This document shows, piece by piece, positions 16,706-26,244 of a DNA stretch of 37,294 nucleotides. Source of the DNA: Pirellulales bacterium (GTDB lineage: Bacteria; Planctomycetota; Planctomycetia; Pirellulales; Thermoguttaceae). The notes under the pieces were generated by a model. That model did not search any database, was not told the DNA's origin, and saw only the letters and a program-made list of their open reading frames with translations. Within the stretch, counting starts at the first letter, position 1, and the number at the start of each line of letters is the position of its first letter. Location: assembly GCA_020846145.1 (NCBI GenBank), contig JADLEL010000208.1:1-37294 (forward strand), written 5' to 3'. Both the position numbers and the translations under genes were made by a program.

Positions 16706-18169
16706 ATGACCGCTTCGCGAGCGAAAGCGTTCTTGCTCAAGCCAGAAAGCTACTGCAATATCGAATTCCCGCCGTACCTACAATTTGACTCATTGCTTGA
16801 CGGCACTGCAAAAATTCTTGGTACGAAAAACCTCAACTCGTTAAGTGCAAAACCGCATGCACATGAGAACGTCAACTATTCTATTCTCTCCAACAAAGAT
16901 GGGCGCTACGCATGGCGACCGTTGCAACTAATCCACCCGGCACTATATGTTTCTCTGGTTGAAAAGATTACGGAGAATTCCAATTGGAAGACAATATGTA
17001 CTCGTTTTGCAGAATTCCAAGAATATGATAATATAAAATGCCATAGCATTCCAGTGCAATCTTCGTCCAAACGAAAAGATAAGGCAACGCAGATATTGAG
17101 TTGGTGGCAAGGAACTGAGCAGGGTTCGATTGAGCTTGCGCTTGACTTTGCATACGTGTTTCATGCTGACATAACTGACTGCTACGCGGCGATTTATACA
17201 CATTCCATAGCCTGGGCCCTTCACGACAAAAACATTGCAAAGGACCAGAGGAAAGACGATGCGCTAATAGGGAATATCATCGACTCCCATATTCAGGACA
17301 TGCGGTATGGCCAGACAAATGGCATCCCACAAGGCTCAGTGTTAATGGACCTCGTCGCTGAAATGGTTTTGGGGTATATTGACCAGCAGCTCTATCTTTG
17401 CCTTGATAAAAACGGCATCAAGGAATACCGCATTCTCAGATACCGTGATGACTATCGCATCTTTGTGAACGACACTCGAATCGGGGAGCTGATTCTAAAA
17501 ACTTTGACAGAAGTAACAATTGACGTGGGCTTGAAACTCAATACAGCTAAAACTACTGGGAGTCAATCTGTTGTAAGGGGAGCCATTAAGGCCGACAAGA
17601 TGGCGTGGCTGCAAACTAGGCAAGGGGACCGCAATTTACAAAAGGATCTGCTTGTAATTCACACTCACGGCACCGCATTCCCCAATTCAGGGAGTCTCGT
17701 TGTGGCATTATCTGCCTTCCACGAACGCCTGAACAAGTCAAAGGCAATCCAAAATCCTGTGGTGCTTATTAGTATCGCTGTTGATATTGCATATGGCAGC
17801 CCTCGGACGATTCCGCATTGCGCGGCCATAGTGAGCAAATTGCTCAGCATGTTGGGCCCAAATGAATCGACAGAAAACATTATCGGCAAGATACACGGGA
17901 AATTGTCTCACCTGCCGAATATGGGTCATATCGAGGTGTGGTTACAGCGGATAAGTCACCCACACGGGATACGAGGCATTTACAGAGAACCGATCTGCCA
18001 ATTAGTCGAGGGTGCCAAAGTTGATTTGTGGAATAATGATTGGATTTCGTCAAATTCCCTCAAGAAGGCCATTAGGCCGCAAGAAATCGTCAAACGAGAC
18101 GTACTGGATTCGCTTAATCCTATTGTTCGTCCGGCTGAAATAAGAATGTTTATCAGAGAACCTTCCTGA
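16706..18169 (+). CDS. Reverse transcriptase, Abi/UNK (DRT-like) group, inside hslVU
   Basis: This is a predicted 487-residue RNA-directed DNA polymerase. In this numbering: an N-terminal block KAFLLKPESYCNIEFPPYL (7-25), WRPLQLIHPALYVSLV (70-85), the first catalytic aspartate in HADITDCYAAIY (D155), NGIPQGSVLMD (205-215), the catalytic pair in LRYRDDYRIF (D248, D249), and GLKLNTAKT (275-283). Residues after about 290 are an unassigned, probably helical C-terminal region. There is no maturase/X domain and no HNH motif, so a group II intron protein is unlikely. The arrangement and motifs fit Abi/UNK RTs, many of which defend against phage. The frame is open back to a GTG at 16556, but that leader encodes a dispersed repeat, so the ATG at 16706 is preferred. 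GTG 16697 is an alternative. No strong ribosome site is seen. Base composition is much lower in GC than the flanks (about 42% in 16921-16980 against about 68% in 18481-18540), suggesting transfer. Confidence 0.9.
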   Translation: MTASRAKAFLLKPESYCNIEFPPYLQFDSLLDGTAKILGTKNLNSLSAKPHAHENVNYSILSNKDGRYAWRPLQLIHPALYVSLVEKITENSNWKTICTRFAEFQEYDNIKCHSIPVQSSSKRKDKATQILSWWQGTEQGSIELALDFAYVFHADITDCYAAIYTHSIAWALHDKNIAKDQRKDDALIGNIIDSHIQDMRYGQTNGIPQGSVLMDLVAEMVLGYIDQQLYLCLDKNGIKEYRILRYRDDYRIFVNDTRIGELILKTLTEVTIDVGLKLNTAKTTGSQSVVRGAIKADKMAWLQTRQGDRNLQKDLLVIHTHGTAFPNSGSLVVALSAFHERLNKSKAIQNPVVLISIAVDIAYGSPRTIPHCAAIVSKLLSMLGPNESTENIIGKIHGKLSHLPNMGHIEVWLQRISHPHGIRGIYREPICQLVEGAKVDLWNNDWISSNSLKKAIRPQEIVKRDVLDSLNPIVRPAEIRMFIREPS

Positions 18170-18207
18170 AATGACCAATATCAAATCGAATAGTTGGAGC
18201 AAATATC

Positions 18208-19545
18208 GTGCATGATTTAACCCCGCGGCAAATCGTTAGCGAATTGGATCGGCATATCGTGGGCCAGCACGACGCGAAGCGGGCGGTGGCGGTGGCCATT
18301 CGCAATCGCTGGCGTCGGCAGCAGCTTCAGGACGAGATGCGGCAGGAAGTCGCCCCGAAGAACATCATGATGATCGGCCCCACCGGCGTGGGCAAGACGG
18401 AGATCGCCCGGCGATTGGCCAAGTTGACCGGCGCGCCCTTCATCAAGGTCGAGGCCACGAAATACACCGAAGTCGGCTACTACGGCCGCGACGTGGAGAG
18501 CATGGTCCGCGAGCTGGTCGAGAACGCCATCGGGCTGGTCCGCGAGCTGGAGCAGAAGGGTGTAGAGGCGGAGGCCAAGCGCCGCGTCGAGCAGCGGCTG
18601 GTCGAACTGCTCGTCCCCACGCCGCCGGTCTTCGACGCCTCGCCCGACAGTCCCGAATCGGCCGAGCGTTTCGAGCGCACGCGGGAGAAGGTCCGCGCCA
18701 TGCTCGCCGCCGGCGAATTGGAGCAGCGCCGGGTGGAATTGTCGGTCGAGCACAAGGCGGTGCCGATGATGTTCACCGGCATCGGCATGGAGCAGATGGA
18801 TTTCGACTTGCAGGGGATGTTCGAGAAGATCATCCCCAAAAAAACCTCCTCGCGCGAAACGACGGTCGCCGAAGCGCGGGCGATCCTCTTCGAGCAGGAG
18901 AGCGACGCGCTCATCAACCACGAGAAGGTGAACGCCAAGGCCGTCGAATTGGCCGAGAACCTGGGCATCATCTTCATCGACGAGTTGGACAAGATCGTCG
19001 CCGGCGAGCAGACCCACGGGGCCGACGTCTCCCGCCAGGGCGTGCAGCGCGATTTGCTGCCGATCGTCGAGGGCACGACCATTCAAACCCGCTACGGTTT
19101 CGTCAAGACCGACCACGTGCTGTTCATCGCGGCCGGCGCGTTCCACAAGGCGAAGCCCAGCGACCTGATGCCGGAGTTGCAAGGCCGCTTCCCCATCCGC
19201 GTGGAGCTCAAGGACTTGACGAAGGCCGATTTCGTGCGGATTCTCACCGAACCCAAGGGCGCGCTGACCAAGCAGTACGTCGCCTTGCTGGACACCGAGA
19301 AGGTGGAGATCGTTTTTCGGGAGGAGGCCGTCGATTCGCTGGCCGAGTTCGCGCATCAAGTGAACCAAACCACGCAAAACATCGGCGCGCGGCGGCTCTA
19401 CACGATCATGGAGCGGCTGTTGGAGGATATCAGCTTCGACGCCCCCGACACTCCCGGCAAACGCCTCGAAATCACCGCCGACTACGTCCGCCAACGGCTG
19501 GCTGAACTGGCGCAGGACGAGGATTTGAGCAAGTTTATTCTGTAA
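18208..19545 (+). CDS. hslU: HslU, ATPase/unfoldase subunit of HslUV protease
   Basis: This 445-residue AAA+ unfoldase (E. coli 443) feeds substrates to HslV. Walker A is GPTGVGKT (57-64). The pore loop is GYYG (90-93), where most HslU proteins have GYVG. Walker B is IIFIDELDK (D258/E259). Sensor and arginine-finger regions (ELQGRFPIRVEL) and the C-terminal tail DLSKFIL, which docks into HslV, are all intact. The I-domain lies around residues 110-240. The start is GTG with GGAG nine bases upstream. The gene begins 38 bases after the RT stop, so it may be read from the hslV promoter through the RT or from an unseen promoter within the insert. Confidence 0.97.
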   Translation: MHDLTPRQIVSELDRHIVGQHDAKRAVAVAIRNRWRRQQLQDEMRQEVAPKNIMMIGPTGVGKTEIARRLAKLTGAPFIKVEATKYTEVGYYGRDVESMVRELVENAIGLVRELEQKGVEAEAKRRVEQRLVELLVPTPPVFDASPDSPESAERFERTREKVRAMLAAGELEQRRVELSVEHKAVPMMFTGIGMEQMDFDLQGMFEKIIPKKTSSRETTVAEARAILFEQESDALINHEKVNAKAVELAENLGIIFIDELDKIVAGEQTHGADVSRQGVQRDLLPIVEGTTIQTRYGFVKTDHVLFIAAGAFHKAKPSDLMPELQGRFPIRVELKDLTKADFVRILTEPKGALTKQYVALLDTEKVEIVFREEAVDSLAEFAHQVNQTTQNIGARRLYTIMERLLEDISFDAPDTPGKRLEITADYVRQRLAELAQDEDLSKFIL

Positions 19546-19574
19546 CTCCAGACCGCCCCTTGAGAAAGCCGGAG

Positions 19575-19605
19575 GTTGGGGAGGCAGTTGCACTGCCACC
19601 CCAAC
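19575..19605. terminator. Hairpin between convergent hslU and alpha-2-macroglobulin genes
   Basis: The two 14-base arms (19575-19588, GTTGGGGAGGCAGT, and 19592-19605) pair with a single A-A mismatch around a three-base loop. The position, 30 bases after hslU and 25 bases after the minus-strand gene's end, suits a bidirectional terminator. No clear T-tract follows. The stem shares its GGCAGTTG.ACTGCC core with the double hairpin at 30478-30534. Confidence 0.6.
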
Positions 19606-19629
19606 GATTTGAGGTTTGAGGTTAGGTTC

Positions 19630-22600
19630 TTAATCCTGCACGCCGATCTTCAACTCATCCGAGTTCGCCTTGAGTTCGGGAGCGTACATGGCCGAAGCGC
19701 GGGTGGGCAGCGCGCTGAATTTGCCGGGGATTTCGGCACGCATCCGATAGCTCACGCTGTGCTTGCCGCGGGCGAGAGTTTTGGCGAAGAACACCACGCG
19801 GTTGTCGCGGAATTCGACGTACGCGCCCAGGTCGTTGCCCGTGTAGCCGGAGCGCAAATCGACCGGCTCGAAACCGGCGGGCTTCATGTCCTCGAAGACC
19901 AGGTACTCGTAATCGTTCTTGCTGTCGATCGTCATTTCGATCTCGACCAAGTCGCCGCTTTGGAGCGTTTCGTCGTTTTTCAACTCGACGCGGTCGTATT
20001 TTTCGACCTTCTGATCGACGGCTTGCCCGCGCGAGCCGGCGGCCTTGATCGTCTTGTCGGCCTTCACGAGCTTGTAGTACTTGCGCTCGACCTTGATTTC
20101 CAGCCCGGCCTTCGTGATGAAGTCTTCGAGCGTGAAGTTCGTCGCGTAGCCGTTGTAATAGAGCGGGCCGGAACCCTTTTTCTTGAGTTCGATGGAGTGC
20201 GAACCGGCGGCGACGGCTTCGCCTTCGAGCACGAATTTATTGTCGAAGGTGAAGAGGTTTTGCGGCGTGATTTCGACCGCTTTTTGCAGCTTGCCGTCGT
20301 AGAAGACTTCGACCGTCATCTCCGGCTTGTCCTCGCCGCTGGTGCGGATGAAATCGGCAAACGCTTCGAGGCACAGGGCCGTGTCGCGGGTTGAATTCCA
20401 GTAGGTGGCGTTCTTGCGGTTGTTCAGCAGGTACTTCACGATCCGCGGGGCCAACTCGCCCTTGGGATCGGTCTTGGCGAGCAGCTTCAAATAATACGCG
20501 TGGGCCTCGTATTCGCTGCCGTACCAGCACCACCAGTAGCCGCCCGGCAGCTTGAGCCACGCCGTCTGGTTTTCGTCGTCTTGCTGGACGTACTGGCCGA
20601 CGTTCCGCAAGACCATGTCGAGCTTTTCCTTGTCGGCAAGTTTTTCGACGGCGATGCCGTACATGGCCAGCGAATAGACCGAAAGCTTCGTCCGATCGCG
20701 GTACAGGAACTCGTGCATCTCGGCGTTTTTAACGTCCGCATCGACCAACACCATATACACGAACGCGTCGAGGTCGTCGGCATGTTCTTTCCAGCGCAAT
20801 CCGTCGGGCTTCTTTTCGATTCCGGCGTTTTTCAACCACTGGACTTGCTCGTCCTGATATTTTTTCAGCCACTCGACGCCGCGTTCCAACGTGCCCGGCA
20901 CCAACGCCGCGTCGCACTCTTTGGCGATTTGCAGTCCATGCACGACCACGGCAGTAGTGTGCGGCGAGGAGTATTCGCCGAAGCCGGAGAACCAGCCCCA
21001 GCCGCCGTCGGAGCATTGCATTTCGGTGAGCCGCTCGACGCCGTCCTTGACCATCCGGCGTACTTCCTCTTCGTCGAACACCGGATTGCGGTCGAATCGC
21101 TTCCACTGTTTCGCGCGCTCGGCGTCGTCGCCGATCTCCTGGGCGTTCAGGTTCGTCCGCTTGGCTTGGATTTCCTTGAGGTTCAAGTTCATGCCCAGCA
21201 GCACTTTCTGCGTGATGACCGTGGGCAGGAAGCGGTTCAACGTCTGCTCGGTGCAGCCGTAAGGATAATCGACGAAATACGGCAGCGCATCGACCATCGC
21301 CCCGGCCAGCGTCGGCGAGTAGCGGACTTCGAGCCGCGACTGTTTTGGCCGCCTCTTTTCGGGCACGGTGATGGTGAATTTGCCTTCGCTGTCTTTCGGG
21401 CGGATCGCGCCGGAGTAGGAATCCATCTTTAACATGCCGTGAATGTAGCAGGGGAATTTCTGCTCCATCGCGTCGGAATCCTCGTCCGTGAGTGCCTTCA
21501 TGCGGATGACGGCCTCACCCTCGTCGAGCACTTTCACGCGCCAATCGACGCGGGCCTCACCGTCAGAGTCGATTTCAACGAACGGCTTGCTATCTTGTCT
21601 GATTCCGCGTGCCTCCGTGCCATCGGGATATCTGCGAAAAGGAGTTATGGTTAGTTCTAAACATTTTTCAAGCTCCAGCATAACCTGGATTTTTTTCCGC
21701 GTCTTCAAGTAATTATGCACCACGGCCGAAAGCACGACTTCGTCGGTTTGCACGAAAAATCGCGGGGCTTGCAGGCGGACGATGAGGTCCTTGCGGGTGA
21801 TGACGTCGGTTTGGCCTTGGCCGACTTTCGTGCCGTGGCCCATGCCCCAAACTTTGATCCGCCAGGTTGTCAGGTTTTCGGGCATGTCGAGCGAAACCTC
21901 GGCCGTGCCGTCCTTCGCGGTGGTGAGCGCGCCGACCCAGAGCGCGGTATCGGCGAATTTCGTGCGGATGGTCGGCTGCACCAGCGGAGCTTCCCCGCCG
22001 CCGGGAGCGGCTTCTTCGGTTTTGGCGACTTCGCGACTTTCGGCCATCATATCCATCGGCGCGGCGGCCATGGGCGCGGCCATAGCCCCATCGGCCAATG
22101 CCATTCGCGTCGGCATGCCGCCGGAAAACTTTCCGCGCGCCATACCGTACATTCTCACGCCGCCGCCGCTAGGCGCCATCGGACCGCCGCCCATGCCGGC
22201 CCCTTCGCCCTCGGCTCCGCTTAAATCGTCGGCCACCGAGCCGCCGAACACGCCCAGATCGTTCATGCCGATGCCGCCGCGCGGATTCATCGGGCCGAAC
22301 CAGCGGGCAAGGCTGCTTTCGGTCTGCGGGTGGTGATGTCGCCGCCACTTCCAGAAAAACTCCTTGATCTCCGGCACGTTCGAGCCGCCGGAGATGTACT
22401 CGACCGACTTGTCGTAGATCGCAACCACCGTCGAGCCGACGAACGGTTTGCCGGTGAAGTCGGTCAGCCTGACTTTCACCTTGGCCTTTTCGCCCGGCTT
22501 GTAGGTCTCCTTCGAGGGTTCGATTTCCACGTTCAGCACCCGTTTTTCGGGCGGAACCACGATCTCCTTCGCCTCGCTATAAACCTGGCCGTCGGCCAGC

Positions 22601-25600
22601 GTTACCGCCTCGACGAAGAAATTGGGCATGTCCTTCTTTGTAACTGCGATCTCCTCGACCGTGCTCTTGCCCTGCATGTTGACGACCTTCGGCGGCAGAT
22701 ACACGCCGTTGGCCGGGCGGAGGAACAAAAGCACCGTCGCGCCGGCGCGGTCGGTGTTGATTTGCAGCTTCACCTTCTCGCCCGGCGCGTATTCGCGCTT
22801 TTCGGGAATCAGTTCGACGTGGTTGAAGCGGAACTGCGCGCCGTCGAAGCCTTCGCCGATGACGGTGAACAGGTAGCCGCCCTCGATGGTGTGCGCTGCC
22901 TCGCCCCCCGCCCCTAGCCCCTCGCCCCCCGTGAGCTTATACGAAATCCGATACTGTCCCGCCTGCGAGGCGGTCATCTGCTGCGAGGCCGTGCCTTCGG
23001 CGTTGGTATCGACCTTCCACGTTTGCACCGGTGTTTCGACCGGCTTCAGTTGGCCGTTTTTGTCTTTCTCGTAAGTGATTTTCAGCAGCGCGAGCTCGCC
23101 CGTGCCTTCCACCGGTTTGCCGTCGGGCGTGCGGGCGGAGAAGTCGGCGCGGACGGCATCGCCCACGCGGTAGTAGCCCTTATTCACCCAGGCGTAAACC
23201 GAGAACGGCTTGCGGGCGACCAGCACGTTGCCCGTGCCGACGATGGTGCGGCGCGAAGCGTCGATCACCTCCGCGGTGATCGCGTAGCTGTGGTCTTGAT
23301 CGGGATGGATCGCTTTGGCCACGGCGGTGTCGATCTCGACCTTTACCGTGCCGTCCTCGCCGATTTCGACCTCACGGTCGGCCACCAGTTCCGGCGGTTG
23401 CTGGCCGCGCGGCCACCAGAAGGGCATCGGGCGCAGGCAGCCCCAATGCTTCCAACCGGGATACCAATCGTAATCGTAGGCGAACCACCAGTATCCCGGC
23501 CCGTAGAACCAGTCCCAGGGGCATACGGGGAACCAGCGGCCGTCGTGGCTGGTGCGCTGGACCTTGTATTTCACCTTGGCCTTCGTCACCGGCGAGCCGA
23601 AGTAGTATTTCGCCTTGATCGTTGCGGTGATCTTCTCGCCGAGCATGACCGGCTTGTCGGGCGCGTCGATGGTAACTTCATACTCCGGTTTTTTGTATTC
23701 CTCGACGCGGAAACTGCCGCCGCCGTGGTCTTTGATGTTCAGCCGGTAAACGCCCAGCGGCGCCTCGGCGGGGATTTTATACTCGCCTTCGATGCCCCCC
23801 CAGGCGTCGGTCTTTTTCGCTTCGGAGACGATCTTCTCCCCCTTGGGATTGTAGATTTCGACGGTGAACTCGCGCTCGGCGAAATCGGAAACGTCCTCCA
23901 TGTCGTACTGCGCGCGGCGAATCCAGAATTTGTACTTCGCCGGCTGGTCGGGCCGATAGACCGGCCGGTCGGTGATCGTATAGACCTTCGTCTGGTTGTA
24001 CTGGGCATCGTACCAGTTGCCGGTCCACACGTTCGTAAAGCCGAGGTAGGCGAAGCGGCCCTGCGGCGTGCGGGCGATGGCGAGCCACTGGTAATCGTTC
24101 GGCTGCCGCGCGGGATCGAGCACGATCTGCCCGTTGGCGTCGGTGAATTCGGCGAAATTTCGCGTGAGCACTTCATATTGCGGCGGCTTCTCGTGATAGA
24201 GTTGCTTCCAGCCGAAGAACTCGACGTTTGCCCGTGCCACGGGCTTGCCGGTAACGCAATCGGCCACGTAATAAAACGTCTTGCCGTTTAAGGGTTTTTT
24301 CACGATCGCGGTGCCATCGACCCAAAGCACGACGAAATTCGTGTTGCCGTCCCGCATCTTGGCCGTGAGCAAGTACGCCCCCGGCTTCGAGAGCGGCGAG
24401 GTAACGGTGACGCGCTTGTCGAAATGCTTCTCGCGCGGCTCGAGTTCCATGCTCCACTGGGCGATCTCGCGGCCGAGGTACTGCTTCTGATTTTGTTCGA
24501 TGAGCCGGTAGCCGATGTTCGCGATGTCGAATTTCTGCCAATCGAGTTGTTTCGGGCGGGATTTGAGATACATTTTCACGTCGGCCAACAGCTTATCGAC
24601 CTCGATTTCCTGCGCGGTGAAATCGACGTGTTTCCCGTTGCGGAAGCGGTACTCGACCGAAGCCCCTTTGCCCGCCGGCTGCGTGGAAATCGCCTCGAAG
24701 CGGCCCCAGTTCTTCTCGATCTGGTCGAGCCGCTGCTGCCACTCTTTGCGTTTTTCCGCTCCTTGGTTGGCGTGTTCCTTCAGCAACCGCCGCCAATACT
24801 CGGCCGCCTGCGGGTATTGCCGGCGGTTCTCGAAGATTTGCGCCAAGTGTTCCAGCGCGCCGTTCTGATAGCCGCTTTGCGGATCGTCCGCGATTTGCCG
24901 GTAGATTTTGATGAAGTCGAATTCGTCCGGCAACTCGAAACGCTTGATGCCCGTCGCCAGCCGCGCGATGGTCTCGTTCTCGCCCAGCGTATGCAGGGCG
25001 TAGGGACCGCTTTCGTCTTCCTTGCTGTCGTCGGTGTCCATGCGGCCGAATCGCCAGCCGTATTGGGCCATCGTCTGCACGCCGAACTGCTCGTGCAGGA
25101 AATCGGCGAACTGGATCCGCACTCCGCCGAGCCGGCGGGGATCGAATTCCGCCGCTTGCTCCAGGCACCAGCGCCAACGCTGGCCGTCGGTTTTGGCCGC
25201 CGCGAAACTTTTCGGCGTCGTATGATAGATCGGCTTGCCGTCCTCGCCGACCGGCGCGCCGGCGCCTTCGCGGTAGTAGCCCCAGCCGGGATCGTAGTCG
25301 GGCAGGGTTTTCAAGTCGCTCAGATATTGCAGCCGCCACGATTCGCCGTAGCCCCGGTTGTTGAGAAACATTTCGCCTAGCGAGAGGAGGAAGCCGCTCA
25401 CTTCGCCGTGATCGTCGTCCTTCTGGGCCAGCGGCAGCGCTTGGACCATGAGCTGCAAGGCGCGGATGCGGTCGCGCTCCTGGGCGTTGACCAATTTTCC
25501 GCCCCCGCGCTTGTTGCCGCGATGAAACTTGCCCGCCACGATGAAGCCGTGGTGGTCGTAAATCATGTAGTTTTGCGCGGCCGAGCCGAGCAGCCGCCAA

Positions 25601-25902
25601 TTATTCTTGTGGATTTCGACGACTTTCTCGCGGAGGTCGTCGAGTTCGTCCAGCCGATTCAAGTTTTGCAAACATGCGGCGGCATTGTTGAGATCCTCGC
25701 CGACCAGCCGCGGTTCGTCGTGGGGATGCAAGGCCAACTTGGAAAATCCCTCGAAGGCGTCCTTGTAATTGCCGCTTTGGAGATTTTTTCGCATTTGACC
25801 GCGAATTTTCGCGCTGTCCGCGGGAACGGTTTCCGCCATGATCAAACCTCCGAAAAAAACGGCTGCGAGGGCAGTCAAACCGAAAATAGAAGTGAATTTC
25901 AT
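19630..25902 (-). CDS. Alpha-2-macroglobulin family protein with thioester
   Basis: This is a 2090-residue secreted or periplasmic protein. AGGAG lies ten bases before the ATG, and a signal peptide covers residues 1-23. The N-terminal 400 residues are helical and TPR-like (NYKDAFEGFSKLALH). Macroglobulin beta domains follow, with the MG2 region (TDRPVYRPDQPAKYKFW) near 645. An aromatic insertion lies near 790-830. A Met/Gly/Ala-rich bait-like stretch spans about 1215-1300. The A2M domain starts near 1315 (LWVGALTTAKDGTAEVSLDMPENLTTWRIKVWG). The thioester motif GCTEQ has Cys1550 and Gln1553, followed by a helical thioester domain and a C-terminal receptor-like domain. The family traps proteases by covalent capture. 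Bacterial members often sit next to a penicillin-binding protein gene, which is absent here. Confidence 0.95.
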   Translation of the reverse strand: MKFTSIFGLTALAAVFFGGLIMAETVPADSAKIRGQMRKNLQSGNYKDAFEGFSKLALHPHDEPRLVGEDLNNAAACLQNLNRLDELDDLREKVVEIHKNNWRLLGSAAQNYMIYDHHGFIVAGKFHRGNKRGGGKLVNAQERDRIRALQLMVQALPLAQKDDDHGEVSGFLLSLGEMFLNNRGYGESWRLQYLSDLKTLPDYDPGWGYYREGAGAPVGEDGKPIYHTTPKSFAAAKTDGQRWRWCLEQAAEFDPRRLGGVRIQFADFLHEQFGVQTMAQYGWRFGRMDTDDSKEDESGPYALHTLGENETIARLATGIKRFELPDEFDFIKIYRQIADDPQSGYQNGALEHLAQIFENRRQYPQAAEYWRRLLKEHANQGAEKRKEWQQRLDQIEKNWGRFEAISTQPAGKGASVEYRFRNGKHVDFTAQEIEVDKLLADVKMYLKSRPKQLDWQKFDIANIGYRLIEQNQKQYLGREIAQWSMELEPREKHFDKRVTVTSPLSKPGAYLLTAKMRDGNTNFVVLWVDGTAIVKKPLNGKTFYYVADCVTGKPVARANVEFFGWKQLYHEKPPQYEVLTRNFAEFTDANGQIVLDPARQPNDYQWLAIARTPQGRFAYLGFTNVWTGNWYDAQYNQTKVYTITDRPVYRPDQPAKYKFWIRRAQYDMEDVSDFAEREFTVEIYNPKGEKIVSEAKKTDAWGGIEGEYKIPAEAPLGVYRLNIKDHGGGSFRVEEYKKPEYEVTIDAPDKPVMLGEKITATIKAKYYFGSPVTKAKVKYKVQRTSHDGRWFPVCPWDWFYGPGYWWFAYDYDWYPGWKHWGCLRPMPFWWPRGQQPPELVADREVEIGEDGTVKVEIDTAVAKAIHPDQDHSYAITAEVIDASRRTIVGTGNVLVARKPFSVYAWVNKGYYRVGDAVRADFSARTPDGKPVEGTGELALLKITYEKDKNGQLKPVETPVQTWKVDTNAEGTASQQMTASQAGQYRISYKLTGGEGLGAGGEAAHTIEGGYLFTVIGEGFDGAQFRFNHVELIPEKREYAPGEKVKLQINTDRAGATVLLFLRPANGVYLPPKVVNMQGKSTVEEIAVTKKDMPNFFVEAVTLADGQVYSEAKEIVVPPEKRVLNVEIEPSKETYKPGEKAKVKVRLTDFTGKPFVGSTVVAIYDKSVEYISGGSNVPEIKEFFWKWRRHHHPQTESSLARWFGPMNPRGGIGMNDLGVFGGSVADDLSGAEGEGAGMGGGPMAPSGGGVRMYGMARGKFSGGMPTRMALADGAMAAPMAAAPMDMMAESREVAKTEEAAPGGGEAPLVQPTIRTKFADTALWVGALTTAKDGTAEVSLDMPENLTTWRIKVWGMGHGTKVGQGQTDVITRKDLIVRLQAPRFFVQTDEVVLSAVVHNYLKTRKKIQVMLELEKCLELTITPFRRYPDGTEARGIRQDSKPFVEIDSDGEARVDWRVKVLDEGEAVIRMKALTDEDSDAMEQKFPCYIHGMLKMDSYSGAIRPKDSEGKFTITVPEKRRPKQSRLEVRYSPTLAGAMVDALPYFVDYPYGCTEQTLNRFLPTVITQKVLLGMNLNLKEIQAKRTNLNAQEIGDDAERAKQWKRFDRNPVFDEEEVRRMVKDGVERLTEMQCSDGGWGWFSGFGEYSSPHTTAVVVHGLQIAKECDAALVPGTLERGVEWLKKYQDEQVQWLKNAGIEKKPDGLRWKEHADDLDAFVYMVLVDADVKNAEMHEFLYRDRTKLSVYSLAMYGIAVEKLADKEKLDMVLRNVGQYVQQDDENQTAWLKLPGGYWWCWYGSEYEAHAYYLKLLAKTDPKGELAPRIVKYLLNNRKNATYWNSTRDTALCLEAFADFIRTSGEDKPEMTVEVFYDGKLQKAVEITPQNLFTFDNKFVLEGEAVAAGSHSIELKKKGSGPLYYNGYATNFTLEDFITKAGLEIKVERKYYKLVKADKTIKAAGSRGQAVDQKVEKYDRVELKNDETLQSGDLVEIEMTIDSKNDYEYLVFEDMKPAGFEPVDLRSGYTGNDLGAYVEFRDNRVVFFAKTLARGKHSVSYRMRAEIPGKFSALPTRASAMYAPELKANSDELKIGVQD

Positions 25903-26191
25903 GACCGAGACTCCTGTAATTCTGGTCGATTTCCCTTCAATCGATAGCGACAGCGTACTCCATTAAGACGACGCCCAACCGGGAAAAGTTCTTAGAAGGA
26001 TACCGAGTTTGGCAGGGAATTGCGACCCCATCCGTTGGGTGATGGTATATTTTGTTGAAATTTTCCCCAAGGAAAGACCGTAATCAGGCGCGAAAAAACA
26101 CTTGTCTGCCCCCCCTCTAAAGAGGGAATAATTCACCGGGATGAGATGCGTTTTGAGGGCTGGACACTTTTGCGTCCTTTCGCACATAAAT

Positions 26192-26220
26192 TCACCCCGG
26201 AGGAACGGAGGACACGGAGT
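26192..26220. repeat. CACGGAGG element, single arm
   Basis: It contains GGAGGAACGGAGGACACGGAG, like the left arm of the element at 5274-5381. No complementary right arm follows, so it appears to be a degraded or half copy. Confidence 0.6.
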
Positions 26221-26244
26221 AGAAAGATGGGTGACGATTTTTTT

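Noticed and set aside
16706..18169. RT as a group II intron protein or retron
   Set aside because: There is no maturase or endonuclease domain, no intron domain V/VI-like structure at the 3' end (hslU starts 38 bases later), and no evident retron msr/msd inverted repeats beside it.
18217..19599. 460-codon open frame antisense to hslU
   Set aside because: It lies wholly opposite an intact, highly conserved gene and has a low-complexity R/H/D/L-rich composition, as GC-rich shadow frames do.
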